Notes: generated by a model from the letters alone, not told the origin. DNA of 15,075 nucleotides from an uncultured Methylococcaceae bacterium (GCA_903903365.1 CAIUYS010000172.1:1-15075); one strand, 5' to 3'; counted from the stretch's first letter, positions 1 to 6,796 are shown. A program made the numbers and translations.

Positions 1-13
1 AAAAATCAAGCCA

Positions 14-49
14 CCTTTGGCGGATGAGGTTAAGCTTATTCGCCAAAGG
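14..49. repeat. Short palindrome CCTTTGGCG...CGCCAAAGG
   Basis: Perfect 9-bp arms at 14-22 and 41-49. As RNA the stem can extend inward by about six more pairs, two of them G-U. On the minus strand, downstream of queG, a run of five T follows at 5-1, but nine bases separate it from the stem. It is therefore a poor terminator, and a repeat fragment is equally possible. Confidence 0.6.
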
Positions 50-57
50 ATTACACA

Positions 58-172
58 CCAATGTCATTAAGTTAAGCGCCTCTTTGGAAGATAAACCGTT
101 GGCTGAGCGGAGCCGAAGCCGGCAAAATCGCTTCGACTTCGCTCAGCGAACGGCTTAACTTAACGACATTGG
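58..172. repeat. Nested inverted-repeat element downstream of queG
   Basis: Two nested pairs of inverted arms. The outer arms, 58-76 and 154-172, pair at 18 of 19 positions, beginning CCAATGTC and ending GACATTGG. The inner arms, 96-119 and 130-153, pair at 21 of 24 positions and contain GCTGAGCG and CGCTCAGC. A 19-nt stretch (77-95) is unpaired on the left only, and the central loop is 120-129. A near-perfect 10-bp direct repeat, GGATTACACA (48-57) and GGATTACGCA (171-180), brackets the element. The shape fits a REP-like or MITE-like non-coding element. No transposase is nearby, and family membership cannot be settled from one copy. Confidence 0.8.
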
Positions 173-193
173 ATTACGCACTGTTAAATGGCG

Positions 194-1288
194 TCAAGAT
201 TTCCGTGCATGTTGATCCAATGCCCATTGCACATGCTCTCTAACCATTTCAGATTGATGTTTAAGCTGCGGTGTTAAAGCTTCAATAATAAGCGGTGATG
301 CAGGTGCATTACCGAGCGCTACGGCACCGTTTCTCAACCAGCGCTCATGACCAATCCGCCGTATTGCAGAACCTTCGGTTTTTGTTAAAAAAGTATCTTC
401 ACTCCAGGCAAAGACATCCAGCAATTGTTGGGTATTGAGTTGCTGACGGGGATTAAAATCTGCTTCAGCCGTTAGTTTGGCAAAGCGATTCCAGGGACAA
501 ATAATCTGGCAGTCATCACAACCATAAATACGATTACCTATTAACGGTCTAAATTCTTCAGGAATTGATCCATGCAGTTCAATGGTTAAATAAGAGACGC
601 AACGCCGAGCGTCAACTTGATAGGGTGCAACTATTGCCCGGGTTGGGCACACATCAAGACAAGCAGTACATCCGCCACAATGAGCAGTAGTTGGGTTATC
701 TACCGGCAACGGTAAATCAATAAAAATCTCGCCTAAAAAAAACCACGAACCGGCTTTGCCGTTGATTAAATTGGAATGCTTGCCTATCCAGCCTAAACCC
801 GCCTTTTCAGCCAAGGCTTTTTCCAAAACAGGCGCACTGTCAACAAAAGCCCGCATCCCTAAATTGAATTGCGGTTGTTGCGGGAATAATGAGACGTTGG
901 CGTGAATTTTATCAGCAAGCTTTTGCAAGCGATTACGCATCATTTTGTGATAATCACGACCCAAGGCATAGCGTGAAATATAAGCAGACGTGGGATCAGC
1001 CAAAGACTGATTCATGGTGGCAGTCGACTCGGACTGATAATCCATCCGCACAGAAATAACCCGAGAAGTGCCTTCATGTAATAAAGCAGGACGGCTACGC
1101 TTTAAGCCATGACGCTGCATATAATCCATTTCGCCATGAAAATTATTCGCCAGCCAATTTTCCAGATGAGCCTCTGCATCTGATAAATCAGTATTGGTAA
1201 TACCGACTTGCTGAAAGCCCAGCTCCTGCCCCCACTGCTTAATTTGCAGAGCAAGGCTGGCCATGTCTTGATGATTAATCTCGTTCAT
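194..1288 (-). CDS. queG: Epoxyqueuosine reductase QueG
   Basis: Catalyses the last step of queuosine synthesis, reducing epoxyqueuosine to queuosine at the wobble position of GUN-anticodon tRNAs (Asp, Asn, His, Tyr). The family is cytoplasmic and uses cobalamin and two [4Fe-4S] clusters. The 364-residue protein aligns closely from memory with E. coli QueG (379 aa). It has SRYALGRDYHK at 105-115, the DSAP motif with the presumed catalytic Asp150, a ferredoxin-like CxxCxxCxxxCP at 204-215, and further cysteines at 230, 257, 260 and 264 in CDDCQIICPW. It is slightly shorter at the C-terminus than the E. coli protein. The ATG at 1288 fits the family N-terminus (IKQWGQELGFQQVGI), but no good Shine-Dalgarno sequence precedes it. 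The upstream region is occupied by a palindromic element. Confidence 0.96.
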   Translation of the reverse strand: MNEINHQDMASLALQIKQWGQELGFQQVGITNTDLSDAEAHLENWLANNFHGEMDYMQRHGLKRSRPALLHEGTSRVISVRMDYQSESTATMNQSLADPTSAYISRYALGRDYHKMMRNRLQKLADKIHANVSLFPQQPQFNLGMRAFVDSAPVLEKALAEKAGLGWIGKHSNLINGKAGSWFFLGEIFIDLPLPVDNPTTAHCGGCTACLDVCPTRAIVAPYQVDARRCVSYLTIELHGSIPEEFRPLIGNRIYGCDDCQIICPWNRFAKLTAEADFNPRQQLNTQQLLDVFAWSEDTFLTKTEGSAIRRIGHERWLRNGAVALGNAPASPLIIEALTPQLKHQSEMVREHVQWALDQHARKS

Positions 1289-1305
1289 GATCGAAAAACC
1301 CGCTT

Positions 1306-1415
1306 ATCCACGAAAAGCACGAAAGATTTAGAAAAAATACGCACATGTATATTCTTACCAAACAGGCGCAGGGTAATGCACATTTTTTTTCGTGACTAGT
1401 TTGATTTTCGTGGAT
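1306..1415. repeat. Bipartite inverted-repeat element between queG and rhlE
   Basis: Outer arms ATCCACGAAAA (1306-1316) and TTTTCGTGGAT (1405-1415) are perfect 11-bp complements. A second pair, CACGAAA (1318-1324) and TTTCGTG (1388-1394), lies just inside. The 63-bp centre shows no coding signal. It resembles dispersed CACGAAG-type intergenic repeats, and a related run occurs at 3106-3135. It fills most of the space between rhlE and queG, so it may affect queG expression or the 3' end of rhlE mRNA. Confidence 0.75.
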
Positions 1416-1447
1416 TACGACATTTTTAAGATACGTGGCTCAGCAAC

Positions 1448-2707
1448 TTAAACGCTGCTTCTTGATCGAGGTTTATTGCTTGAATTGCCTGAAGGCTTAC
1501 GTGCCTGGCTTGAATTTCTGGGTGGACGTGGAGCGCGTGGAGGCTCCGGTGGCATTGGGGGTGCAACATCAGCAGGCTCAAAACCGACAATCTGCTCGCG
1601 TTTAATCTGTGCACCAATTAATTTTTCAACCAATCGCAAGGCAGAAACTTCATCATGAGAAACCAATGAGATGGCTTGTCCTTCTTCCCCTGCCCTGCCA
1701 GTACGGCCAATTCTATGGACATAATCAGCGGGTGCGCGGGGCAATTCATAATTGACCACATGCGGGAGCAAGGCAATATCAATGCCTCGCGCCGCCACAT
1801 CAGTCGCGACCAACACCCTGATTTCACCGGCTTTAAACCCGGATAAAGCGCTGGTTCTTGCGCCCTGGCTTTTATTGCCATGAATGGCGGCAGCTTTTAT
1901 ATTAATCTTGTTGAGTTTTTCAGTCAGTCGGTTAGCGCCATGTTTGGTACTGGTAAATACCAACACTTGCTGCCAATCATTGGTTTTTATCAAATGGCAA
2001 AGCAGTTCGGCTTTATTGGCTTTATTGCAAAGATAAGCAATTTGCTCAACCGTTTCTGCTGCGGTATTACGAGCCGCCACTTCGATTTTTATCGGATTGA
2101 CCAGCAAGCCTGTCGTTAGCTTGCGTATATCTTCGGAAAAAGTCGCTGAAAACAACAAGTTTTGGCGTTTTTTGGGAAGTAGTGCAATCAATTTACGAAT
2201 ATCGCGAATAAAACCCATATCCAACATCCGGTCTGCTTCATCTAGCACCAGAGTTTCTACTTTATCCAGCTTGACTGCATTTTGATTAACCAAATCCAGT
2301 AATCGACCTGGCGTGGCAACCAGCACATCAACACCGCCTCTTAAGCGCATCATCTGTGGATTGATTTTTACGCCGCCAAACACTACTTCAGTTTTTAAGC
2401 GAGGATGTAAATGGGCACCGTACTTATTGACTGATTCAGCGACTTGTGCAGCAAGTTCGCGGGTTGGCGTTAATATCAACACTCTGATGGGACGGTTGGC
2501 ACCGTAAGAATGCTGAGATAAGCGATGCAGGATAGGCAGTGCAAAGCCCGCTGTTTTACCTGTACCCGTTTGAGCGGCGGCAAGCAAATCATTACCATTT
2601 AAAACAGCAGGAATGGCTTGTAATTGAATAGGTGATGGTGTGGTGTAACCGGCATCAGCAATGGCACGTAAAAGTGGATCTGATAAACCGAGTTTTGAAA
2701 ATGGCAT
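1448..2707 (-). CDS. rhlE: ATP-dependent RNA helicase, DEAD-box, RhlE type
   Basis: Unwinds short RNA duplexes using ATP. In E. coli RhlE acts in ribosome assembly and RNA turnover. The start chosen is the ATG at 2707 (MPFSKLGLSDPLLRAI), which matches the RhlE N-terminus; in-frame codons further upstream would add 32 unrelated residues. The protein has 419 residues. Motifs: Q-motif region TTPSPIQ 22-28, Walker A AQTGTGKT 45-52, PTRELAAQ 81-88, TPGR 132-135, DEAD 156-159, SAT 187-189, and HRIGRTGR 331-338. A disordered Pro/Arg/Ser-rich tail (about 383-419) replaces the Gly/Arg-rich tail of E. coli RhlE. The phrase GGVKINPQMMRLRGGVDVL is typical of RhlE rather than SrmB, DeaD or RhlB. The 206 bp up to the tRNA gene presumably hold its promoter, but I see no convincing -35/-10 pair. 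No obvious terminator follows the gene. Confidence 0.93.
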   Translation of the reverse strand: MPFSKLGLSDPLLRAIADAGYTTPSPIQLQAIPAVLNGNDLLAAAQTGTGKTAGFALPILHRLSQHSYGANRPIRVLILTPTRELAAQVAESVNKYGAHLHPRLKTEVVFGGVKINPQMMRLRGGVDVLVATPGRLLDLVNQNAVKLDKVETLVLDEADRMLDMGFIRDIRKLIALLPKKRQNLLFSATFSEDIRKLTTGLLVNPIKIEVAARNTAAETVEQIAYLCNKANKAELLCHLIKTNDWQQVLVFTSTKHGANRLTEKLNKINIKAAAIHGNKSQGARTSALSGFKAGEIRVLVATDVAARGIDIALLPHVVNYELPRAPADYVHRIGRTGRAGEEGQAISLVSHDEVSALRLVEKLIGAQIKREQIVGFEPADVAPPMPPEPPRAPRPPRNSSQARKPSGNSSNKPRSRSSV

Positions 2708-2913
2708 GTATTGGGTCTCAATTGAAGGCTGCTGTTTATTTATATCTTGCAGCACTGTATAAAAAATGAATTTCTTGCTATGAACGCAACTTAAAAACAG
2801 CAAACAGTTAAATTGTAGCTATTTCTGAAGACTATTGGCGTTTGTGATCGTGACAGGATTAGTGGACGTTATCGGTAACGCAGGTTAATGAATTCTATCT
2901 GTATTGCTGTACG

Positions 2914-2990
2914 TGGTGCCCCAAAGTGGATTCGAACCACCGACCTGTCCCTTAGGAGGGGACCGCTCTATCCAGCTGAGCTATCGGGGC
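2914..2990 (-). tRNA. tRNA-Arg, anticodon CCT
   Basis: A complete cloverleaf is visible on the minus strand. The acceptor arm GCCCCGA pairs with TTGGGGC. The D arm is GCTC/GAGC, and the anticodon arm GTCCC/GGGAC encloses loop CTCCTAA, giving anticodon CCT (reads AGG). The variable loop is AGGTC. The T arm GGTGG/CCACT encloses TTCGAAT. Discriminator A and an encoded CCA (2916-2914) follow. The gene is 77 nt with CCA and stands alone. No prophage or integrase lies beside it, so there is no sign that it serves here as an attachment site. Confidence 0.97.
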
Positions 2991-2999
2991 AATTGAGTA

Positions 3000-3005
3000 A
3001 TTCTA
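3000..3005 (-). promoter_or_regulatory. Possible -10 box of the tRNA-Arg gene
   Basis: TAGAAT on the minus strand lies 9 bases before the mature tRNA 5' end, matching sigma-70 TATAAT at five of six positions and implying a very short leader. No good -35 hexamer is found at 16-18 bp. Confidence 0.35.
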
Positions 3006-3105
3006 CCATAAAGCGCGTTATGATATGCTTACGTTTTGTTATTTGTTTATTTTTAGCGTAAAAAATAACGGGTTATGGTGATTTACATCGACTATTTGTA
3101 AAAAA

Positions 3106-3135
3106 TTCACCACGAAGGCACGAAGAGCATGAAGG
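3106..3135. repeat. CACGAAG-type repeat run
   Basis: TTCAC-CACGAAGG-CACGAAGAG-CATGAAGG shows three degenerate copies of the same octamer. The wording resembles the arms of the element at 1306-1415. A 6-bp AT-rich palindrome, GTTTAT-TTTT-ATAAAC (3135-3150), adjoins it. It lies downstream of feoC, outside any gene. Confidence 0.55.
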
Positions 3136-3185
3136 TTTATTTTTATAAACTGCATAATAAAATTTACAGCACCTCAATTTCGCCC

Positions 3186-3213
3186 CTTTCACCTTTCACC
3201 TTTCACCTTTCAC
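3186..3213. repeat. Heptamer tandem repeat (CTTTCAC)x4 across the feoC stop
   Basis: Four perfect copies of a 7-bp unit, read as GGTGAAA in the feoC sense, cover the last codons and the stop codon of feoC (TGA at 3198-3196). Unit length is not a multiple of three. Extra copies would leave the protein unchanged because the stop is already inside the array. Loss of two copies would remove that stop. Confidence 0.9.
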
Positions 3214-3453
3214 CTCATCCATCCATTCATAGAACTCGGTCAAGGCAGGGTCGCATTTACAGCAACTGGTTCCGCAGGAAGCCTCTCGTGACAATTTTCG
3301 CACATTGCCTTTACTTATCCACTTGCCCAACATACCGCGCAAGGCGTCCGCATCCATATTAAAATGATTGACCAAATCAGCCAAAGCGACTCTATGCTGC
3401 TGTTTTAAATAACCACGTAAATCAGATAAGATCACTGACTGATTCCCCGCCAT
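3196..3453 (-). CDS. feoC: FeoC-type [Fe-S] regulator of ferrous iron transport
   Basis: Small 85-residue protein with a winged-helix N-terminus (ILSDLRGYLKQQHRVALADL, about 8-27) and a Cys cluster CGTSCCKC (Cys60, 64, 65, 67). This is the layout of FeoC, which in enterobacteria binds an oxygen-sensitive [4Fe-4S] cluster and stabilises or regulates FeoB. E. coli FeoC has 78 residues. The ATG at 3453 lies inside feoB, so the two genes overlap by 32 bp in different frames, which implies translational coupling. The last residues (VKGER) and the stop are encoded by a tandem heptamer repeat. The spacing of the cysteines is tighter than in E. coli FeoC, so cluster binding is inferred from the family, not shown. 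Confidence 0.85.
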   Translation of the reverse strand: MAGNQSVILSDLRGYLKQQHRVALADLVNHFNMDADALRGMLGKWISKGNVRKLSREASCGTSCCKCDPALTEFYEWMDEVKGER

Positions 3454-5761
3454 GTTTTGTAAAGGTATTTTTTCCGGTTAGCCACAAGCCCGCTAAAACC
3501 AATAAAAAAACACTGATTAATACGCTAATCCAAGCCAACGAATAATCAGGATGCTGGCTATAGGTCATCGCCTGATAAAAAATAGTGGCTGTCATGTAGG
3601 CAATTCCGGTAGTCCAAAACACCACAAAAAAAGTCCAACCCGCATTGGTTTCTCTATAAATCGCTGCCGTTGCTGCCACACAAGGCGCATAAAGTAAAAT
3701 AAACAACAGATAAGCAAAAGCGCCTGCCTTGCCATCAAAACTATGCTGCATCGCTGAAAAAGTATTGGTTTTAACGTCCTGCTCACTGGCTGCCGAAGCT
3801 ATGTCATTAACTGTACCTATATTTAAGCCTAAGGGATCTAAAATATTATCGGCAATTGCGCTTAAGTTTTCCGGTACGGTTGCGCAAGCGGCCATTAACG
3901 CCTCTCCAAGATTAAATGGCGCTTTATCTGACAGCACTTCAGAAGTGGCTCCAAGCTGGCTATATAAGGCATCGAGCGTACCAACAACGGCCTCTTTAGC
4001 TAATACCCCGGTAAAAATACCGACGGTTGCAGGCCAGTTGTCTTTTTCTATACCCATGGGTTTAAAAACCGGAGTTAAGCCTCGCCCAATTTCACTTAGC
4101 ACTGATTTATTGCTGTTTTCCTGACCAAAACTGCCATCCGTACCCAGCGCATTAAGAAAGTTTAAAACCAACACCATAGGTATAATCACCTTCCCGGCAT
4201 TGAGCAAAAATGATTTGAGCCGATCCCAGGTTCTGATAAAAACTCCGCGCAAGGTCGGCAAATGGTAGGCAGGCAGCTCCATAATAAAGGGCGCAGACTC
4301 ACCTTTAAATAGCGTGTGACGCATAATTAAGCCTGTTAATACGGCCACAGCAATGCCCAATAAATACAAGCCAAAAACCAGATTCTGCCCACCCACAGGA
4401 AAAAATGCCGCTGCAAATAAAGCATAAACAGGTAATCTGGCGCCACAAGACATAAACGGATTCATCAGATTGGTCAAAATCCTGTCACGTTGATTTTCAA
4501 GCGTTCGGGTCGCCATGATGGCAGGCACATTACAACCAAAACCAACTATCATCGGAACAAACGACTTGCCTGGCAAGCCAATCATGCGCATGAATCGATC
4601 CATAACAAAAGCCGCTCTGGCCATGTAACCTGAATCCTCCAGAGCCGACAAAAACATAAATAAAAAGCCAATAATTGGTATAAAAGTAGCGACAACCTGA
4701 ATACCACCTCCGGCACCCTTGGTAATCAGAACAATCAGCCATTGCGGAAAATCCAAATCGGTCAGTACCTGACTTAAACCATCAACCAATAACGCACCTA
4801 CCGATTGGTCAAAAAAATCTACAAAAGCACTCCCGATATTAATGGTAAACATAAACATCGCGTACATAACCAACAAAAACACGGGGATTCCTAAATACCG
4901 GTTCAAAACGATATGGTCTATTTTTTCTGTAGTATGTCGACTCACTTCATTAAGCCTGCAAACGGCACCCTGAATCAGGTTATTAACAAACCCATAACGA
5001 GCGTCCGCTGCAAGAATATCTATTTCATCGTCTGTTTCAAGTTCTACACCACGCTGTAATTGGGTAACTGTTGACATCAACGCGGTTCCGGCAAACTGTT
5101 TGGCTAGGGTATCGTCTTCTAATAATCTAACGGCCAGCCAACGCAAATCACACTGGTGTTGAATGGCGCTGTCAATCAATTCAGGGGAAATAGCGTCGAT
5201 AGCGTGTTCTAATGCGGGCGCATAACTGATGCTTACCGATGGAATCGGCTTGGTAATGGCGGCTTTGTTAATTTGAGATTTTAAGGTAGCGATACCTTCT
5301 TTGGTAGAGGCTGCAATAGGAATAACCGGACAGCCTAACTGCTCTGCCAAAAAATCACAGTCAATTTTAATACCTCGCTGCTTAACCGCATCCATCATAT
5401 TGAGCACCAATATCATAGGCACCCGCATTTCAATAAGTTGCGACGTTAAATACAGGTTTCGCTCTATATTAGAGGCATCGATAATATTGATGATTAAGTC
5501 GGCTTCCCTGGACGCAACGTAATCCCTTGCCACTTTCTCATCCAAAGAAACCTGATCATCAGCTGCTTCTAACGAATAGGTTCCTGGCAAATCAACTAAT
5601 TCAATCAGTTTATTGGCATGAGAATATTCACCGGTTTTTTTTTCAACGGTTACGCCCGGCCAGTTGCCTACGTGCTGCCTGGAGCCAGTGAGTACATTAA
5701 AAAGGGTTGTTTTACCACAATTAGGGTTGCCAACCACACCAACCGTAAAATCAGTTTTCAT
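3422..5761 (-). CDS. feoB: Ferrous iron transporter FeoB
   Basis: Inner-membrane Fe(II) permease with a cytosolic N-terminal G domain. The start chosen is the ATG at 5761, giving 779 residues; a GTG one codon upstream is also possible. G-protein motifs: G1 GNPNCGKT 11-18, G3 DLPG 57-60, G4 NMMD 121-124, G5 around AST 151-153. These are followed by a helical insertion and then about eight hydrophobic membrane segments from residue 280 onward, forming the two Gate regions. Gate signatures include FVPMIVGFGCNVPAIMATR, FMSCGARLPVY and GIFTGVLAKEAVVGTL. Length and wording match E. coli FeoB (773 aa), but the C-terminus here ends HGGESVSDLI without the Cys-rich tail of the E. coli protein. The start overlaps the feoA stop by one base, and the end overlaps feoC by 32 bp. 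A Fur-type operator upstream of feoA should control all three genes. Confidence 0.97.
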   Translation of the reverse strand: MKTDFTVGVVGNPNCGKTTLFNVLTGSRQHVGNWPGVTVEKKTGEYSHANKLIELVDLPGTYSLEAADDQVSLDEKVARDYVASREADLIINIIDASNIERNLYLTSQLIEMRVPMILVLNMMDAVKQRGIKIDCDFLAEQLGCPVIPIAASTKEGIATLKSQINKAAITKPIPSVSISYAPALEHAIDAISPELIDSAIQHQCDLRWLAVRLLEDDTLAKQFAGTALMSTVTQLQRGVELETDDEIDILAADARYGFVNNLIQGAVCRLNEVSRHTTEKIDHIVLNRYLGIPVFLLVMYAMFMFTINIGSAFVDFFDQSVGALLVDGLSQVLTDLDFPQWLIVLITKGAGGGIQVVATFIPIIGFLFMFLSALEDSGYMARAAFVMDRFMRMIGLPGKSFVPMIVGFGCNVPAIMATRTLENQRDRILTNLMNPFMSCGARLPVYALFAAAFFPVGGQNLVFGLYLLGIAVAVLTGLIMRHTLFKGESAPFIMELPAYHLPTLRGVFIRTWDRLKSFLLNAGKVIIPMVLVLNFLNALGTDGSFGQENSNKSVLSEIGRGLTPVFKPMGIEKDNWPATVGIFTGVLAKEAVVGTLDALYSQLGATSEVLSDKAPFNLGEALMAACATVPENLSAIADNILDPLGLNIGTVNDIASAASEQDVKTNTFSAMQHSFDGKAGAFAYLLFILLYAPCVAATAAIYRETNAGWTFFVVFWTTGIAYMTATIFYQAMTYSQHPDYSLAWISVLISVFLLVLAGLWLTGKNTFTKHGGESVSDLI

Positions 5762-5994
5762 CACAGCTTCTCTATCAACAATATTCCCGCTTCGTCTTTA
5801 CGCAAAGTTAACGAAAATCCACGCAATTTAATTTCAACAGGATCACCCATGGGTGCAAATCGGGTAATACTGAATTCAGTTCCCGGTGTCAAGCCCATGG
5901 CCAGTAACCTTTTTCTATAGGGCTTACCGGCTTGTTCAAAGCCAACTATCTTTCCCAAGTCACCTACATGAAGATTTTTTAAGCTTGTCGCCAT
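5761..5994 (-). CDS. feoA: FeoA, SH3-like partner of FeoB
   Basis: 77-residue cytosolic protein of the FeoA/DtxR-C-terminal SH3-like fold. Recognisable phrases are LHVGDLGKIVGF (8-19), KRLLAMGLTPGTEFSITRFAP (28-48) and GDPVEIKLRGFSLTLRKDEA (50-69), the usual FeoA pattern. FeoA is needed for full FeoB activity and is thought to bind it. An AAGG Shine-Dalgarno sequence lies about 8 bases before the ATG at 5994. The TGA stop overlaps the feoB ATG (TGATG), so feoB is probably translated by coupling. It is the first gene of the feoABC operon and follows a putative Fur box. Confidence 0.95.
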   Translation of the reverse strand: MATSLKNLHVGDLGKIVGFEQAGKPYRKRLLAMGLTPGTEFSITRFAPMGDPVEIKLRGFSLTLRKDEAGILLIEKL

Positions 5995-6045
5995 AAATTT
6001 AGCCTTGATAATAAAGTGCTGTTAAAGATCCAAAAACCCAGGAAT

Positions 6046-6071
6046 CAATAATCATTCTCATTTAAGAATGA
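6046..6071 (-). promoter_or_regulatory. Putative Fur operator of feoABC
   Basis: The minus strand reads TGAGAATGATTATTG at 6060-6046, matching the Fur 7-1-7 pattern TGATAAT-N-ATTATCA at most positions. An overlapping perfect inverted repeat, TCATTCT (6052-6058) and AGAATGA (6065-6071), suggests a second half-site. It sits 52-77 bases before the feoA ATG, just downstream of a possible -10 box, where a repressor would block transcription. Fur control of feo is well established; binding here is inferred. Confidence 0.6.
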
Positions 6072-6075
6072 ATAT

Positions 6076-6103
6076 ATCATACAATTAAGCCCAAACAAAA
6101 CAA
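6076..6103 (-). promoter_or_regulatory. Possible feoA promoter
   Basis: TATGAT (6081-6076) matches the sigma-70 -10 box at five of six positions. A weak TTGTTT -35 (6103-6098) lies 16 bp upstream. The expected start site, near 6069, would fall inside the Fur-like operator. The -35 match is poor, so this is tentative. Confidence 0.35.
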
Positions 6104-6395
6104 GACGTCAATAAAATTAATAAAATATGACTTGCCAAAAAAATAGCACTCTATTGATGCTGAGCAAACAGTAACACAGGCGCAAGAATGGAAAGTGAGT
6201 ATTAATTGGATTACCAGGATATATCTGAGGGGAGGATATTTTTATTAACCAAGCCAGGTTGGCTTTTAGTGATGATTTTGAAACATAAAATCAACCGAAC
6301 TACCCGTAAAATTGAATAACAGGTGCTAGCGTTTAGGTAAGTATGGACGTGCGGGGGTGTATAAAATAAGTTGAAGAACAATAAAAACTAATACT

Positions 6396-6466
6396 AAAAA
6401 ATCAACGCAATAACAAGATTCACAGGTGATGATGAAACCTGTTATCTATCAACTTATTGTTGCGTT
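6396..6466 (-). terminator. Terminator downstream of ihfB
   Basis: The minus strand carries outer arms AACGCAA (6466-6460) and TTGCGTT (6410-6404), imperfect inner pairing, and a top hairpin ACAGGT/ACCTGT (6442-6437 and 6427-6422). GA and then six T (6401-6396) follow. The long stem with internal mismatches is less tidy than the other terminators here, but the position 10 bases after the ihfB stop supports it. Confidence 0.6.
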
Positions 6467-6475
6467 AATTAGTCT

Positions 6476-6781
6476 TTAGTCTATTATTTCGTAATTTTGA
6501 CTAGCGGCATCGACTCGATCACGTAACTCTTTACCGGGTTTAAAATGTGGAACATGCTTTTCAGCCAATGCGACAGATTCACCCGTTTTTGGATTGCGAC
6601 CCATACGTGGAGGGCGCTTGTGTAATGAAAAACTGCCAAAACCTCTAATCTCAATTCTTTTTCCAGAAGATAATGCCTGGTTCATTTTTTCAATGATGCA
6701 TTTAACTGCCATCTCTACATCTTTCAGTGCCAGATGCGGTTGTTTGCCAGCAAGTGCTTCAATTAGTTCTGATTTTGTCAC
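6476..6781 (-). CDS. ihfB: Integration host factor beta subunit (GTG start)
   Basis: DNA-bending nucleoid protein that works as a heterodimer with IhfA in recombination, replication and promoter architecture. The start chosen is GTG at 6781. It gives MTKSELIEAL, which matches the E. coli IhfB N-terminus, and it follows AGGA at about 6 bases. A TTG two codons upstream is the alternative and would add two residues. At 101 residues it is slightly longer than E. coli IhfB (94) because of a tail, RVDAASQNYEIID. The DNA-binding features are RIEIRGFGSFSLH 42-54 and the arm GRNPKTG 61-67 with the intercalating Pro64. KRPPRMGRNP is typical of IhfB rather than HU. A strong terminator stands just upstream, so it probably needs its own promoter or read-through from rpsA. 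Confidence 0.95.
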   Translation of the reverse strand: MTKSELIEALAGKQPHLALKDVEMAVKCIIEKMNQALSSGKRIEIRGFGSFSLHKRPPRMGRNPKTGESVALAEKHVPHFKPGKELRDRVDAASQNYEIID

Positions 6782-6796
6782 ATTCAATCCTGTGAA

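Larger units (their letters stand above)
5995..6475. other. Gene-free stretch between ihfB and feoA
   Basis: 481 bp without a credible gene. The feoA end holds the Fur-like box and possible promoter, and the ihfB end holds a terminator hairpin. Between about 6104 and 6395 only peptides of about 15 codons or fewer with no recognisable content can start. A small 6-bp hairpin, AAGCCA-GGT-TGGCTT (6251-6265), followed by TT is too weak to call a terminator. No small-RNA gene can be supported. Confidence 0.6.

Noticed and set aside
2708..2803. Longer rhlE start at 2803
   Set aside because: The extra 32 residues do not resemble any RhlE, while MPFSKLGLSD matches the family N-terminus.
2914..2990. 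tRNA-Arg gene as a genomic-island attachment site
   Set aside because: No integrase, no repeated tRNA 3' end and only housekeeping genes on both sides.
3729..4124. 131-codon open frame on the plus strand opposite feoB
   Set aside because: Antisense to the FeoB membrane domain, with no homology or start signals; a shadow frame.
5618..5920. 100-codon plus-strand frame across the feoA-feoB junction
   Set aside because: Covers two well-identified minus-strand genes and has no recognisable content.
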